In this document: positions 26,294-35,294 of the stretch, piece by piece
Layout of the letters: each line of letters starts with the position of its first letter
How positions within the stretch are numbered: the first letter of the stretch is position 1
Source: RYN-230 sp963837335
GTDB lineage: Bacteria; Actinomycetota; Actinomycetes; Streptosporangiales; Streptosporangiaceae
Assembly: GCA_963837335.1 (NCBI GenBank)
Contig: CAWINS010000011.1
Coordinates: 124,001 to 188,000 of the forward strand
Direction: 5' to 3'
DNA: 64,000 bases
Position numbers and translations under genes: made by a program
Notes under the pieces: generated by a model
Seen by the model: only the letters and a program-made list of their open reading frames with translations
What the model was told of the DNA's origin: nothing
Database searches by the model: none

Positions 26294-26525
26294 ACCGGCA
26301 GCCAGGCCCGGCGCGCAGCCGGATTCCGCGCCGCCGGCTGACCCGGCGCCGGGCGGCTGGACGGCCGCCGTGAGGCGGAGGTGGCGTACTCGCCCATTCT
26401 GAGTCCCTTCAGAAACAACCCCCAGCGCGGCAGCAGGCTGCGGGAGGATCGTCACGCCGGCTGGGGCGACGTGGCCCTGCGGCGTGGTCGGGTCAGCTCC
26501 TATCCAGCGTAGACAGGAGGCATCC

Positions 26526-27254
26526 ATGGTGTCGTCGCATGGCCCGTGGCGCTGGCTGAGATGGGTGATCGGGGCCGTCGTCGTGATCGTCGTGCTCGCG
26601 GTGGCCGGGCCGTTCGTTTACTTTCACTTCATCGAGGGGAACTCCCCGGCGCCGCTCAGCCTCAAGCCGGGCGCCAGCGCCCCGGGTACCCAGAGCGCCA
26701 GCCCCGTGTCCAGCCAGGCCGCGTCCGGGCCGGTGGCCGGACGCTGGACGGTGGCCTCCGGTTCCCGGGTCGGCTACCGGGTCAGGGAGATCCTGGCGGG
26801 CCAGTCGCATACGGCCGTCGGCCGCAGCAGTTCGGTGACCGGGTCGATGGCGATCAAGGGCGCCACGGTGAAGACGGCCACCTTCACGGTCAAGATGGCC
26901 ACCATCCACACCGACTCCGCCCAGCGGGACGCGCAGTTCGACGGCCGGATCATGGACGTGGCCAGGTATCCGGACGGCACCTTCGCGCTCACCAGGCCGA
27001 TCTCGCTGACGCCGCTGCCCGCGGCCGGGACGATCAGGACTTACCGCGCCACCGGCAACCTCACGCTGCACGGCCAGACCCGCCCGGTGACCTTCCCGGT
27101 CGCGGCGGAGCTGACCTCGGGCGGGATCGAGGTCCAGGGCTCGATCCCGGTCGTGTTCTCGAAGTGGGGCATCCCGAATCCTTCCTTCACCGGGTTCGTG
27201 ACCACCCAGAACCACGGGATCATGGAGTTCCTGCTCGACTTCCGGCCCGCCTGA
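26526..27254 (+). CDS. YceI family protein, membrane-anchored
   Basis: 242 aa starting at ATG 26526 behind ACAGGAGG. The N-terminal anchor is RWVIGAVVVIVVLAVAGPFV, followed by a Ser/Pro/Ala linker to residue 70. A YceI lipocalin-like domain runs to the end (GRWTVASGSRVGYRVREILA, RDAQFDGRIMDVARYPDGTF, LHGQTRPVTFPV, SKWGIPNPSFTG). YceI proteins bind isoprenoid-type lipids outside the membrane; the ligand here is unknown. It stands alone. Confidence 0.9.
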   Translation: MVSSHGPWRWLRWVIGAVVVIVVLAVAGPFVYFHFIEGNSPAPLSLKPGASAPGTQSASPVSSQAASGPVAGRWTVASGSRVGYRVREILAGQSHTAVGRSSSVTGSMAIKGATVKTATFTVKMATIHTDSAQRDAQFDGRIMDVARYPDGTFALTRPISLTPLPAAGTIRTYRATGNLTLHGQTRPVTFPVAAELTSGGIEVQGSIPVVFSKWGIPNPSFTGFVTTQNHGIMEFLLDFRPA

Positions 27255-27319
27255 CCGCCCGGGCTGGCCGTTGACTCCGGTGCGCCCCAGCTCCCCGACC
27301 CCTGCGGACTTCCCGCCAG

Positions 27320-27369
27320 CGTGATCATGGGGTTACTGGTGCCAGAGGCCCAGCGATCCCATGATCACG
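27320..27369. repeat. CGTGATCATG-family palindromic repeat
   Basis: CGTGATCATGGG (27320-27331) and CCCATGATCACG (27358-27369) are perfect 12-bp inverted arms around 26 bases. Ends and the flanking GAACG match the long palindrome at 63307-63367, defining a dispersed intergenic hairpin family. It may act as terminator for the YceI gene. Confidence 0.7.
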
Positions 27370-27382
27370 AACGGGAGATGGT

Positions 27383-27460
27383 CTTGACACCGCGTCTCTG
27401 CGCGAGATGATGTGTTTCGATTTGGTTGGTCTCGTTCAAACAGCACCAGAAAATGTTTGA
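27383..27460 (+). promoter_or_regulatory. promoter-like TTGACA and TCAAACA/TGTTTGA operator upstream of the GH2 gene
   Basis: TTGACA starts at 27383. A 7-bp inverted repeat TCAAACA (27436-27442) / TGTTTGA (27454-27460) with an 11-base spacer lies 85-109 bases before the start codon. The AT content is well above the surroundings. Such repeats before glycosidase genes are commonly sites of LacI/GntR/DeoR-type repressors; no regulator gene is adjacent. Confidence 0.45.
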
Positions 27461-27544
27461 TCTTGGTGTTACTGGCGGCCGCCGGAGTGCGCACTGGCGC
27501 CGCGGGAGCATCTCCCCAGGTGGATCGGGCGAAACGAGGACGTT

Positions 27545-30500
27545 ATGGACGCCAATCAGGCGAATCACGCTGCCCTGCCGCCTCGCGCCAGCGGCCCGTC
27601 GCGGCGCCAGGTTCTGCGCGGGGCCGGCGCCGGGCTGGGCGCGGTCGCCTTAGCCCCGGTGCTGACGGCCGGCCAGCAGCCCGCCGACGCCGCTACCCGG
27701 GCCCGGCTGACCGCGCGGGCCGCCGCGAACCGGATCACGGACTTCGGCCAGAGCTGGAAGTTCGCGCTGGTTAACCCGGACGGGATTACCGACCCGACCG
27801 GCGGCTACGCGAACGCCATGGATCCCGGCTTCGACGATTCCGGCTGGCAGCAGCTGGACGTCCCGCACGACTGGAGCATCGAGCTCGCCCCGGTGGACAA
27901 CGCCAGCACGAGCAGCGCCACCGGGTTCCTGCCGGGCGGCCTGGCCTGGTACCGCAAGCACTTCACGCTGCCTAAATCCCTGGCCGGCCAGCAGATCTCG
28001 GTCGAGTTCGACGGCGTGTACCGCAACTCGAACGTGTACCTGAACGGCAAACTGCTCGGCAACCACCCCTACGCCTACACCGGCTTCAGCTACGACCTGA
28101 CCGGCCTGGTGCACACCGACGGCGTCACCGAGGACGTGATCGCGGTCAGCGCGGCCGACCAGCAGCCGAGCAGCCGCTGGTACTCCGGCGACGGCATCTT
28201 CCGCAACGTCTACCTGGTCACCACCGGGCCGGTCCACGTGGCGCGGCACGGCACCTTCGTGACCACGCCCGGCCTGCCCGGCACGCTCAGCTCCGGCTAC
28301 GCGACCGTCCAGGTGGACACCGACGTCACCAACGAGGGGTCGGCCGCGGCGACGGTGGCGGTGGCGGTGACCCTCACCAGCCCGGCGGGGAAGACCGCCG
28401 CGCGGGGCGCCGCCACGGTCAGCGTCCCCGCCGGGCAGACCCAGACCGCGACGGTCAGCCTGAAAGTGACCAGCCCGGCGCTGTGGTCCACCGACCACCC
28501 CCAGCTCTACACCGCGCGGACCGACCTGTCCGTGGGCGGCGCCGCCGCCGACACCGTCGCCACGCCGTTCGGCATCCGGTACGCCACGTTCGACCCGGCC
28601 GCGGGGTTCTCGCTCAACGGCCAGCACCTGAAGATCCAGGGGGTCAACCTGCACGCCACCGAGGGCGCGGTCGGGTCGGCGGTGCGCTTCGACGCGATGG
28701 CCCGGCAGATGCAGCTGATGAAGAGCATGGGCGTGAACGCGCTGCGCACCGCGCACAACCCGCCCGCGCCGGAGCTGATCGCGGTCTGCGAGCAGCTGGG
28801 CATCGTGATGATGGTCGAGGCCTTCGACTGCTGGCACACCGGGAAGCTGCCCTACGACTACCACCTCTACTTCGACCAGTGGAGCGACTCCGACATCAAG
28901 GAGATGGTCAACGCCGCGAAGAATTCGCCGGCCGTCGTCTTGTGGTCGATCGGCAACGAGACCCCGGACACCGGATCGTCCCGCGGCCCGGGGATCGCGA
29001 AGCAGCTGGTCGCCGACGTCAAGTCGATCGACACCAGCCGTCCGGTGGTGATGGGCTCGGACAAGTACCGCAGCGTGCCCGCCACCGGGTCGCCGCAGGA
29101 CCTGATCGTGGCCGAGCTGGACGGCCTGGGCGTCAACTACAACACGGCCATGTCCATGGACGGGCTGCACGCGAAGTACCCGGGCAAGTTCTTCTTCTGC
29201 TCCGAGATGGGGTCAGAGACCTCCAGCCGCGGGGTGTACCAGGACCCGCAGCTGCTTAACACGGGGGAGAACTACACCCCGGGGAAGCGGGCCACCTCGT
29301 CCTACGACAACAACCTGGCGTCCTGGACGATGAGCGGCGAGTACGAGCTGAAGAAGGACCGGGACCGGAAGTTCTGGAACGGCGGGTTCCTGTGGTCGGG
29401 GCAGGACTACATCGGCGAGCCGACGCCGTACAACGTGTTCCCGGTCAAGGCGTCGTTCTTCGGCGCGATGGACACGGCCGGATTCGCCAAGGACGCCTAC
29501 TACCTGTTCCGGAGCCAGTGGACCACCGAGCCGATGGTGCACATCGTGCCGATGAACTGGACCAGCTACGAGCCCGGTCAGCCCGTCTCGGTCTGGGTGT
29601 ACGCGAACGTGGCCACGGTAGAGCTTTTCCGCAACGGAACCTCGCTGGGCGTTAAATCCTTCGACCAGAAGGTGACGACCTACGGGCGGAAATACCTGGA
29701 GACCACGGAGCCCACCGGCGACGACTACAACTACCCGTCGGGCAGCTACACCAGCCCTAACGGCAGCATGGGCAAGCTGCACCTGACCTGGACGGTGCCC
29801 TTCGCTCCGGGCACCCTCACCGCTGTCGCGACGGCCGGCGGCCGGATCGTGGCCCGGGACGAGATCCGTACCGCCGGGGCGCCGCACGCGCTGACCCTGA
29901 CCCCGGACCGGCGGGTGATCAGCGCCGACGGCACGTCCCTGGCCTTCGTGGCCGTCGAGGTCGTGGACCGGGCCGGCGTCCTGGTCCCGGACGCCAGCCC
30001 CCTCATCCAGTTCGGGCTCTCCGGCCCGGCCGTGCTGGACGGGGTGGACAACGGCCAGCAGGAGAACGCGCAGAGCTACCGGCTGTCCTCGGTTCCCGCC
30101 TTCAACGGCCGGGCGCTGGTGATCCTCCGCTCGGCCGGGAGCACCGGCCGGATCACGGTCTCCGCGGCCTCGGCCGGCCTGGCCGGGGCCAAGGCCGGGA
30201 TCACCGCGGTGGCGGCCACCACGTCGTCGGGCCGCGGCGCGGTGGCGTCGGTCCCGGCGGTGCTGCTGGCCAGCGCGGCGGCGGCCGGCGCTGGGGCTAG
30301 CAGCACGGGCGCGACGGCCGACGCGAGCTACTCCGGATCGCCTGACACGATCCCGGCGGCCATGCTCGACGGCGATCCCGGCACCGGGTGGTCGAACTAC
30401 TACGACAAGGCCAAGACGGCCAACCTGCTCGCGGTGAGCGTCTCCAACGCCAGCGACTGGGTGTCGGTGTCCTGGCCATCCCCGCAGTCCTTCGACTCGG

Positions 30501-30766
30501 TGCAGGCCTCGTTCACGATCGCCGCGGCGCTCGCGCAGCCCGCCGCGATCAGGGTGTCGTACTGGGACGGGTCGAAGTACGTCCCGGTGCGGAACCTGAC
30601 GATCAGCCGCGCCACGGCGTCCAACCAGCCGACCACGCTCACCTTCGCCCCGGTCCGCAGCCGCCAGGTGAGGCTGGACATGACGAGCGCGGCCCCCGGC
30701 ACCGCCGCGGGCTTCCTGCAGATCGTGGAGCTGCAGGTACTCAGCGGCGGGACCGCCGTCACCTGA
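27545..30766 (+). CDS. Tat-exported glycoside hydrolase family 2 (beta-galactosidase-like)
   Basis: 1073 aa. A twin-arginine signal (S19-R20-R21-Q-V-L followed by a hydrophobic Gly/Ala stretch) ends near residue 50. GH2 sugar-binding domain: about 65-215 (DVPHDWSIELAP, GFLPGGLAWYRKHF). Ig-like domain: about 215-335. TIM barrel: about 340-640, with NALRTAHNPPAPELIAVCEQ, acid/base E472 in WSIGNE, and nucleophile E554 in FFCSEMGSE. Then come a DUF4982-type beta domain, an invasin/Ig-like domain (about 770-880) and a C-terminal F5/8-type C (CBM32-like) domain (about 920-1073). It acts outside the cell on beta-galactosides or related glycans. Single gene with its own promoter region. Confidence 0.93.
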   Translation: MDANQANHAALPPRASGPSRRQVLRGAGAGLGAVALAPVLTAGQQPADAATRARLTARAAANRITDFGQSWKFALVNPDGITDPTGGYANAMDPGFDDSGWQQLDVPHDWSIELAPVDNASTSSATGFLPGGLAWYRKHFTLPKSLAGQQISVEFDGVYRNSNVYLNGKLLGNHPYAYTGFSYDLTGLVHTDGVTEDVIAVSAADQQPSSRWYSGDGIFRNVYLVTTGPVHVARHGTFVTTPGLPGTLSSGYATVQVDTDVTNEGSAAATVAVAVTLTSPAGKTAARGAATVSVPAGQTQTATVSLKVTSPALWSTDHPQLYTARTDLSVGGAAADTVATPFGIRYATFDPAAGFSLNGQHLKIQGVNLHATEGAVGSAVRFDAMARQMQLMKSMGVNALRTAHNPPAPELIAVCEQLGIVMMVEAFDCWHTGKLPYDYHLYFDQWSDSDIKEMVNAAKNSPAVVLWSIGNETPDTGSSRGPGIAKQLVADVKSIDTSRPVVMGSDKYRSVPATGSPQDLIVAELDGLGVNYNTAMSMDGLHAKYPGKFFFCSEMGSETSSRGVYQDPQLLNTGENYTPGKRATSSYDNNLASWTMSGEYELKKDRDRKFWNGGFLWSGQDYIGEPTPYNVFPVKASFFGAMDTAGFAKDAYYLFRSQWTTEPMVHIVPMNWTSYEPGQPVSVWVYANVATVELFRNGTSLGVKSFDQKVTTYGRKYLETTEPTGDDYNYPSGSYTSPNGSMGKLHLTWTVPFAPGTLTAVATAGGRIVARDEIRTAGAPHALTLTPDRRVISADGTSLAFVAVEVVDRAGVLVPDASPLIQFGLSGPAVLDGVDNGQQENAQSYRLSSVPAFNGRALVILRSAGSTGRITVSAASAGLAGAKAGITAVAATTSSGRGAVASVPAVLLASAAAAGAGASSTGATADASYSGSPDTIPAAMLDGDPGTGWSNYYDKAKTANLLAVSVSNASDWVSVSWPSPQSFDSVQASFTIAAALAQPAAIRVSYWDGSKYVPVRNLTISRATASNQPTTLTFAPVRSRQVRLDMTSAAPGTAAGFLQIVELQVLSGGTAVT

Positions 30767-30829
30767 GCCGTCCCAGACCGGCCGGAAACGCTTACTGGTA
30801 TCGCGGCGGACGCGGAGTAACGTGAGGTC

Positions 30830-31771
30830 ATGGATGGTGCTCTGGTTGGCCGTGAGTACGCCGAACATCTGACCGACACTGACCTGACGCTGCTGGCCTC
30901 GGCGGCGGGTGCGCCCGCCCCGGGCGCGCCCGCCCCGGGCGGGCCGCCCGGGGCGGTTCCGGTCCTCCCGGCGGGCGCCGACGCCGGCTGGCTGCGCCGC
31001 GACGCCGCCGCGATCCCGGGCCTGCTTGGCGACCCCCGGGTGTTCGAAGCTGTGTTCGGGCCGGGAGACCAGGGCAGGCCGGCGCGGCCGGGCCAGGCCG
31101 TCCCGGTCTCGCCGTTCCTCACGTTCGCGGTCGCGGTGCACCGCTCCGCCATCGAGCTGGCTTCCATGGGGCACGTCGCTGAGCGCACCGGGCCCCGGCA
31201 GCGGATCCCGCTGTTCGACGCGCCCGCGCTGCGTGACTTCCTCGACGCGCCCGCGCGGAAGCTGTTCCTGGCCGAGCTGCTGGCCTCGTTCACCCGGGTG
31301 GCGAGCGGGCGCTACCGGGTCCGCGGCGGCGGCCGGACCCGGACCCGGCGGTTCAGCGAGCTGGACCCGGTCCGGCTGGCCGGCCTGCTGGACGGCGTGC
31401 CCGACGCCGAGCGGCCCGGGGTGTACCGCAGGCTCGGCGACGTGTCGCTGTTCGTGGCGGGGGTCTTCCCCGACTACGCCACCCTGTACGGGGTCGGGCC
31501 GGCCAGCGTCGCCCGGCTGCTGCGCGCGGCCCAGGTGCCAGCGGCCGAGCAGGAGCGGCTGGCCACGGTGCCCGCCATCGAACTGCTCGAGCAGCTGGGC
31601 GCCCGGTGGTACCGGGCCGCCCACCACCTGGCCCCGGTGCACACCGCCCGGCTGGACGTCGTGGCGGACGTGGCGGGCCGGTTCCAGCAGGCCCGCCGGA
31701 TACTCAACCACATCGCCGACCGGTACCTGTTCAACGCCGACCATCCGTGGTTCGCGCCGCCCACCCCCTAG
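30830..31771 (+). CDS. conserved hypothetical protein
   Basis: 313 aa, no family recognised. An Ala/Pro/Gly low-complexity stretch lies at about 25-50. The remainder is helical and soluble, with VSPFLTFAVAVHRSAIELAS, RFSELDPVRLAGLLDGVPDA, YRRLGDVSLFVAGVFPDY and ARWYRAAHHLAPVHTARLDV. The pattern of conserved aromatic and Arg/His residues suggests a real globular protein. The ATG start is at 30830. It reads in the same direction as the following CopD-like gene (113-base gap) and may be co-expressed. Confidence 0.75.
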   Translation: MDGALVGREYAEHLTDTDLTLLASAAGAPAPGAPAPGGPPGAVPVLPAGADAGWLRRDAAAIPGLLGDPRVFEAVFGPGDQGRPARPGQAVPVSPFLTFAVAVHRSAIELASMGHVAERTGPRQRIPLFDAPALRDFLDAPARKLFLAELLASFTRVASGRYRVRGGGRTRTRRFSELDPVRLAGLLDGVPDAERPGVYRRLGDVSLFVAGVFPDYATLYGVGPASVARLLRAAQVPAAEQERLATVPAIELLEQLGARWYRAAHHLAPVHTARLDVVADVAGRFQQARRILNHIADRYLFNADHPWFAPPTP

Positions 31772-31884
31772 CGGTCGTTTCGCCCGCCCGTCGCCGCCGG
31801 GCGGCATGGTGCCATGATGTGGCGCGTGCCCCGTAACCTGACGCCGCCTCACCCGGCTGCGCCGGCCGCCCTGGCCGCCTGACC

Positions 31885-32811
31885 GTGGCTGCCATCGCCG
31901 TCGCCTGCCTCATCGCCGTGCTGCGCTGGCTGATGCTGGCCGGGCTGGCCGGCGCCCTGGGCGGCCTGGCCGGGCGGGGCCTGGCCCGCCAGTACAAGGG
32001 GGCCGCCCCCGCGCCGTTGCCGACGCCGTGGGCGCTTCGCTCCTCGCTGCTGGGCGTGGCCGCGACGGCCGGGCTGGCCGTCGTGATCTTCAGTGCCCGG
32101 GCCCTGCTGACGCTCCCGGCCCACCCGGCGGTGGCGGCCCTGCTGACCACCGGCCAGGGCGGGCTCGTGGGCGTGGAGTGCGCCGCGTTCGTGCTCGCGG
32201 CGGGTGCGCTCCGGCTGCGCCAGCCGGGCCTGAGCGTGCTGCCGCTCCTCGCGGTGGTTCTCGCGGAAGCGATCCGGGCCCACCCGGAGGGCATCGTCCC
32301 GGTCGGCGGGGCGCTGCTCAGCGTGGTGCACGTGCTGCCCGCGGTGATGTGGGCGGGGATGCTGGTCTACACGCTGCGCGCCGCGATCGCCTGGCGGGAG
32401 GACCCGGCGGCTATGCGGGGGCTGCTCCGGCTCTACGCCAACGCGGCGGTGTGGCTGTTCGCCGTGGTGGTGCTGACCGGGGTGGTCAGCGCGCTGGTCC
32501 TGGTCCCGCTGGGCTCACTGCTGAGCACCGGCTACGGGATCATGGTCATCGTGAAGGCGGTGCTCGTCGCGGCCGTGGCCGGGGCGGCGATCGCGGGCCG
32601 GGCCTGGCTGGGCCGGGCACCAGACCCAGCACGGCCGGCGGTACCTGCCCGGGCGACCCGGGTCGAGTGCTACGGGCTGGCCGCGGTGCTGGCCGCCACC
32701 GCCGTGCTTACCGTGCTGACCCCGCCCGCGACCCCGGCCCGGGGAGTCACGGCGCGGGCGGCGCACGCCGCGGCGGGAACGACCCGGCGCGCAGGCCAGG
32801 CCACCCGGTAA
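31885..32811 (+). CDS. CopD-like copper-resistance domain membrane protein
   Basis: 308 aa starting at GTG 31885, with about eight membrane helices. A CopD-type block is visible in the middle: VVHVLPAVMWAGMLVYTLRA (conserved His/Trp), LYANAAVWLFAVVVLTGVVS and GYGIMVIVKAVLVAAVAGAA. CopD proteins move copper across the membrane, usually with CopC; no copC is in the window. The basic C-terminal tail is cytoplasmic. Related actinobacterial proteins may not be copper-specific. Confidence 0.78.
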   Translation: MAAIAVACLIAVLRWLMLAGLAGALGGLAGRGLARQYKGAAPAPLPTPWALRSSLLGVAATAGLAVVIFSARALLTLPAHPAVAALLTTGQGGLVGVECAAFVLAAGALRLRQPGLSVLPLLAVVLAEAIRAHPEGIVPVGGALLSVVHVLPAVMWAGMLVYTLRAAIAWREDPAAMRGLLRLYANAAVWLFAVVVLTGVVSALVLVPLGSLLSTGYGIMVIVKAVLVAAVAGAAIAGRAWLGRAPDPARPAVPARATRVECYGLAAVLAATAVLTVLTPPATPARGVTARAAHAAAGTTRRAGQATR

Positions 32812-32863
32812 AAGACCGCCGGGTCAGCAGGCCGCCAGGGGTGGCCCGCCGGAGGCTGGTGGG

Positions 32864-34147
32864 TCAGGTGGTCGCGGACGGCACCCGGACGGCCCGTGCC
32901 CATTCCGGGCCGTCCGGTGCCTCGTCGCCCAGCAGCGCCACCACCACCCGGATACCGCGCGGTGGCCGGTCCGGCCACGGGGTAAACCCGTCAGTGAGGA
33001 CGACCGTCACCGCGGGCCGGGGCCGCAGCGCGGCCGCGGCGCCGATCCCGGCGCCCATGTCGGTCCCGCCGCCGCCGACCAGTTCCACCTGGCGGGCGGA
33101 CGTGACCCGGCGGGCCGCCCCCACCGCGGTGTCACAGGCCAGCACCCGGACCTGCCGGGCCAGGCCCAGCGACCGGAGCAGCCCTTCCACCTCGGCCAGC
33201 GCGGCGGCCAGCAGTTCCTCGGTCATGCTGCCTGAGGTGTCGCAGACCACCGCGACCTCGGGCACCGGCCGCCGCAGCGCGGGCAGTACCACCGGGCCGG
33301 CCACCGAGGCGCGGCGCGAGGGCCGCCGGTAGGAGTAGTCGACCGCCCCGGCCGTGTCGGCCACGGCCCGGCGCAGTTCCGCGGCGAGCACCCGCCGCCA
33401 GTCCACCGCGGGCTGCAACGTCTGCTCGGCCCAGCGCAGCAGCCCGGCGGGCACGTGGCCGGCTTCCCGCGCGTGCCGGACACATTCCTGGGCCACCTGG
33501 CGGCAGAGCAGCCGGGCCTGCCAGGGGGAGAGCGCCGGCGGCCCGGAGGCGTCCCAGTCCCGCGGCCAGCCGTCCGCGCCGCTGCCGCAGTCCAGGTCCC
33601 AGTCGCCGGCCCCAGTGGGACTGGCCCCAGTGGGACTGGCCCCAGGGGGACCGGCCCCGGGAGCGCCGGCCGCGGAACCCCCGCCGTCCGGCCCGGCGGG
33701 GTCCTCCTGGCCGGCCCGCCCCGCCACGAAGTACTGCTCAGCGAGCAGGCCCTCGTCGGCGCCCAGGTGCCCGGGCAGCACCGGATGGCCGGGCAGTTCC
33801 AGCCCGGCCGGGACCAGGTCGTCGTTGATCTCCGCGTCGGCGCCGCGGATCCAGGCGCGGGCGTCGTCCGGGATGATCCCGGCGGCTACGGCCCGCTCCC
33901 CGTGGGCCCGCAGCAGGTGGGACACGTGGTGCACGAGCACGCTCCCCAGCTGCGCCGGGGTCCAGGCCGCGGTGAGCTCGGGGTCCGCGTGCAGCCGCCA
34001 CCCTTCGTCCACGGCGACCGTGGCGATCCCCGGCTTGGCGAGCACTTGCGCGCCGAACAGCCCGCTGGCCAGGTAGGGGAAGTGGGACGCCGCCCAGAGC
34101 CTGCCGGCGGCCAGGCCCGGCACCTCACCCCCGGCGTGGCTGCTCAT
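32864..34147 (-). CDS. vWA-containing DUF2201-type putative metallopeptidase-like protein
   Basis: 427 aa; last gene of the MoxR operon. The N-terminal DUF2201-like domain has LGSVLVHHVSHLLRAH, where the usual HExxH is HHxxH: the catalytic Glu is replaced, so peptidase activity is doubtful. An acidic Gly/Pro/Ala linker at about 180-215 includes GASPTGASPTGAG repeats. The C-terminal von Willebrand A domain has a complete MIDAS start (VCDTSGSM, DxSxS), VELVGGGGTDMGAGI and VVLTDGFTPWP. vWA proteins of this kind work with MoxR AAA+ ATPases in complex assembly. The start (ATG 34147) overlaps the MoxR stop by 4 bases. Confidence 0.88.
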   Translation of the reverse strand: MSSHAGGEVPGLAAGRLWAASHFPYLASGLFGAQVLAKPGIATVAVDEGWRLHADPELTAAWTPAQLGSVLVHHVSHLLRAHGERAVAAGIIPDDARAWIRGADAEINDDLVPAGLELPGHPVLPGHLGADEGLLAEQYFVAGRAGQEDPAGPDGGGSAAGAPGAGPPGASPTGASPTGAGDWDLDCGSGADGWPRDWDASGPPALSPWQARLLCRQVAQECVRHAREAGHVPAGLLRWAEQTLQPAVDWRRVLAAELRRAVADTAGAVDYSYRRPSRRASVAGPVVLPALRRPVPEVAVVCDTSGSMTEELLAAALAEVEGLLRSLGLARQVRVLACDTAVGAARRVTSARQVELVGGGGTDMGAGIGAAAALRPRPAVTVVLTDGFTPWPDRPPRGIRVVVALLGDEAPDGPEWARAVRVPSATT

Positions 34148-35274
34148 CCGCGCAGCAGCCCCGCGTCCCGCAGCACCGGCGCGAACAGCTGGAGTTCGGC
34201 GGGCGGCGGCGCCCCGTCGGGGCGGCACCGGGCCAGCGTGCGGGCGGCCACCGCCGCGACATCAGGGGCGGTTTCGGCGGCCCGGCCCAGCACCTGCCAG
34301 CCCGCGGCCCAGCGCTGCGGGGTGGGGTTGGCGGCCACCACGGCGGCGACCGCCGCCACCGCCGCGTACGCCCGGTCGCCGCGGGCGGGCAGCAGGAACC
34401 CGGCCGGGTCGGCGAGCACCGCTTCCGGGTCGGGCAGGTCCATCTCGGCCACCCAGGCCAGGAATTCCACCCCGGCTCCCTCACCCACCGCGCCCCGGAC
34501 CAGGGCGGCCCGCGACTCCTCGGACGACCCGGCGGCGCCACTGGCGGCCCACAGCCGGGCGGCCATCTCCCAGGTCCGGGGGCTGGGCCAGCCCCGCCCG
34601 GCCGCGGCCGAGTCGGACGGCGGGGCGCAGGCCAGGGCCGGGCGGACGTGCAGGAACGCGGCCACCAGGGCGAGGGCCAGGCCGAGCTCGGCTGCCCAGT
34701 CTTCCGGCAGTTGCGGGACCGGCGGCGGCATCCACCCGCCGGCCAGCCCGTCCGCCACCGCCCGCGGGTCGATGTCCCACGACAGGTGGCAGAGCCGGTT
34801 GGCCAGCGGCGCGGACAGGTCCCAGCCGTCCGCCGCCTGCTCGGGCGGGTTGGCCGCCGCCACCACGGCCACCTCGGCCGGCAGCTCGAGGTCGCCGACC
34901 ACGCGCTCCAGCACCACCCGGAGCAGGGCCGCCTGCACCGCCGGGGGCGCGGTGGACAGCTCATCGAGGAACAGGAGGCCGCGGCCGGCCTCAGCCAGGC
35001 GGCGGGCCCACGCCGGGGGCGCGAAACGAACCCCGTCCCCGACGACGACGGGCAGGCCGGCGAAGTCTGAGGGCTCGCGGATGGAGGCGATCACCGTCTC
35101 GCACGGCCATCCCAGGGCGCCGGCCAGGGCCCGGATGACCGACGTCTTGCCGGTGCCCGGGGCGCCCCACAGCAGGACCGGGACGCGCGCGGCGACCGCC
35201 ACGCCCAGCGCCTCGACCGACGCGGCCTGGCGCTCGCTGCCTGTCCCGGCGAACCGCCGGCCATCGTTAGCCAT
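34144..35274 (-). CDS. MoxR-family AAA+ ATPase
   Basis: 376 aa starting MANDGRRF at ATG 35274 with GGGAG upstream. Walker A is GAPGTGKT at 37-44, Walker B is LLFLDEL at about 100-106, sensor 1 lies in VAVVAAANPPEQAADG, and the arginine-finger region is LSAPLANRLCHLSW. MoxR ATPases remodel or insert cofactors into partner complexes together with vWA proteins; the vWA gene is directly coupled downstream. The C-terminal third is a longer helical domain than in classical MoxR, probably the partner interface. Confidence 0.92.
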   Translation of the reverse strand: MANDGRRFAGTGSERQAASVEALGVAVAARVPVLLWGAPGTGKTSVIRALAGALGWPCETVIASIREPSDFAGLPVVVGDGVRFAPPAWARRLAEAGRGLLFLDELSTAPPAVQAALLRVVLERVVGDLELPAEVAVVAAANPPEQAADGWDLSAPLANRLCHLSWDIDPRAVADGLAGGWMPPPVPQLPEDWAAELGLALALVAAFLHVRPALACAPPSDSAAAGRGWPSPRTWEMAARLWAASGAAGSSEESRAALVRGAVGEGAGVEFLAWVAEMDLPDPEAVLADPAGFLLPARGDRAYAAVAAVAAVVAANPTPQRWAAGWQVLGRAAETAPDVAAVAARTLARCRPDGAPPPAELQLFAPVLRDAGLLRG

Positions 35275-35294
35275 CTGCGCTCCCAGCGGTCGAG

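Noticed and set aside
29213..31852. Leftward open frame of 879 codons under the GH2 gene
   Set aside because: Antisense to catalytic and C-terminal domains of GH2 and to the next gene; low-complexity product, no ribosome site.
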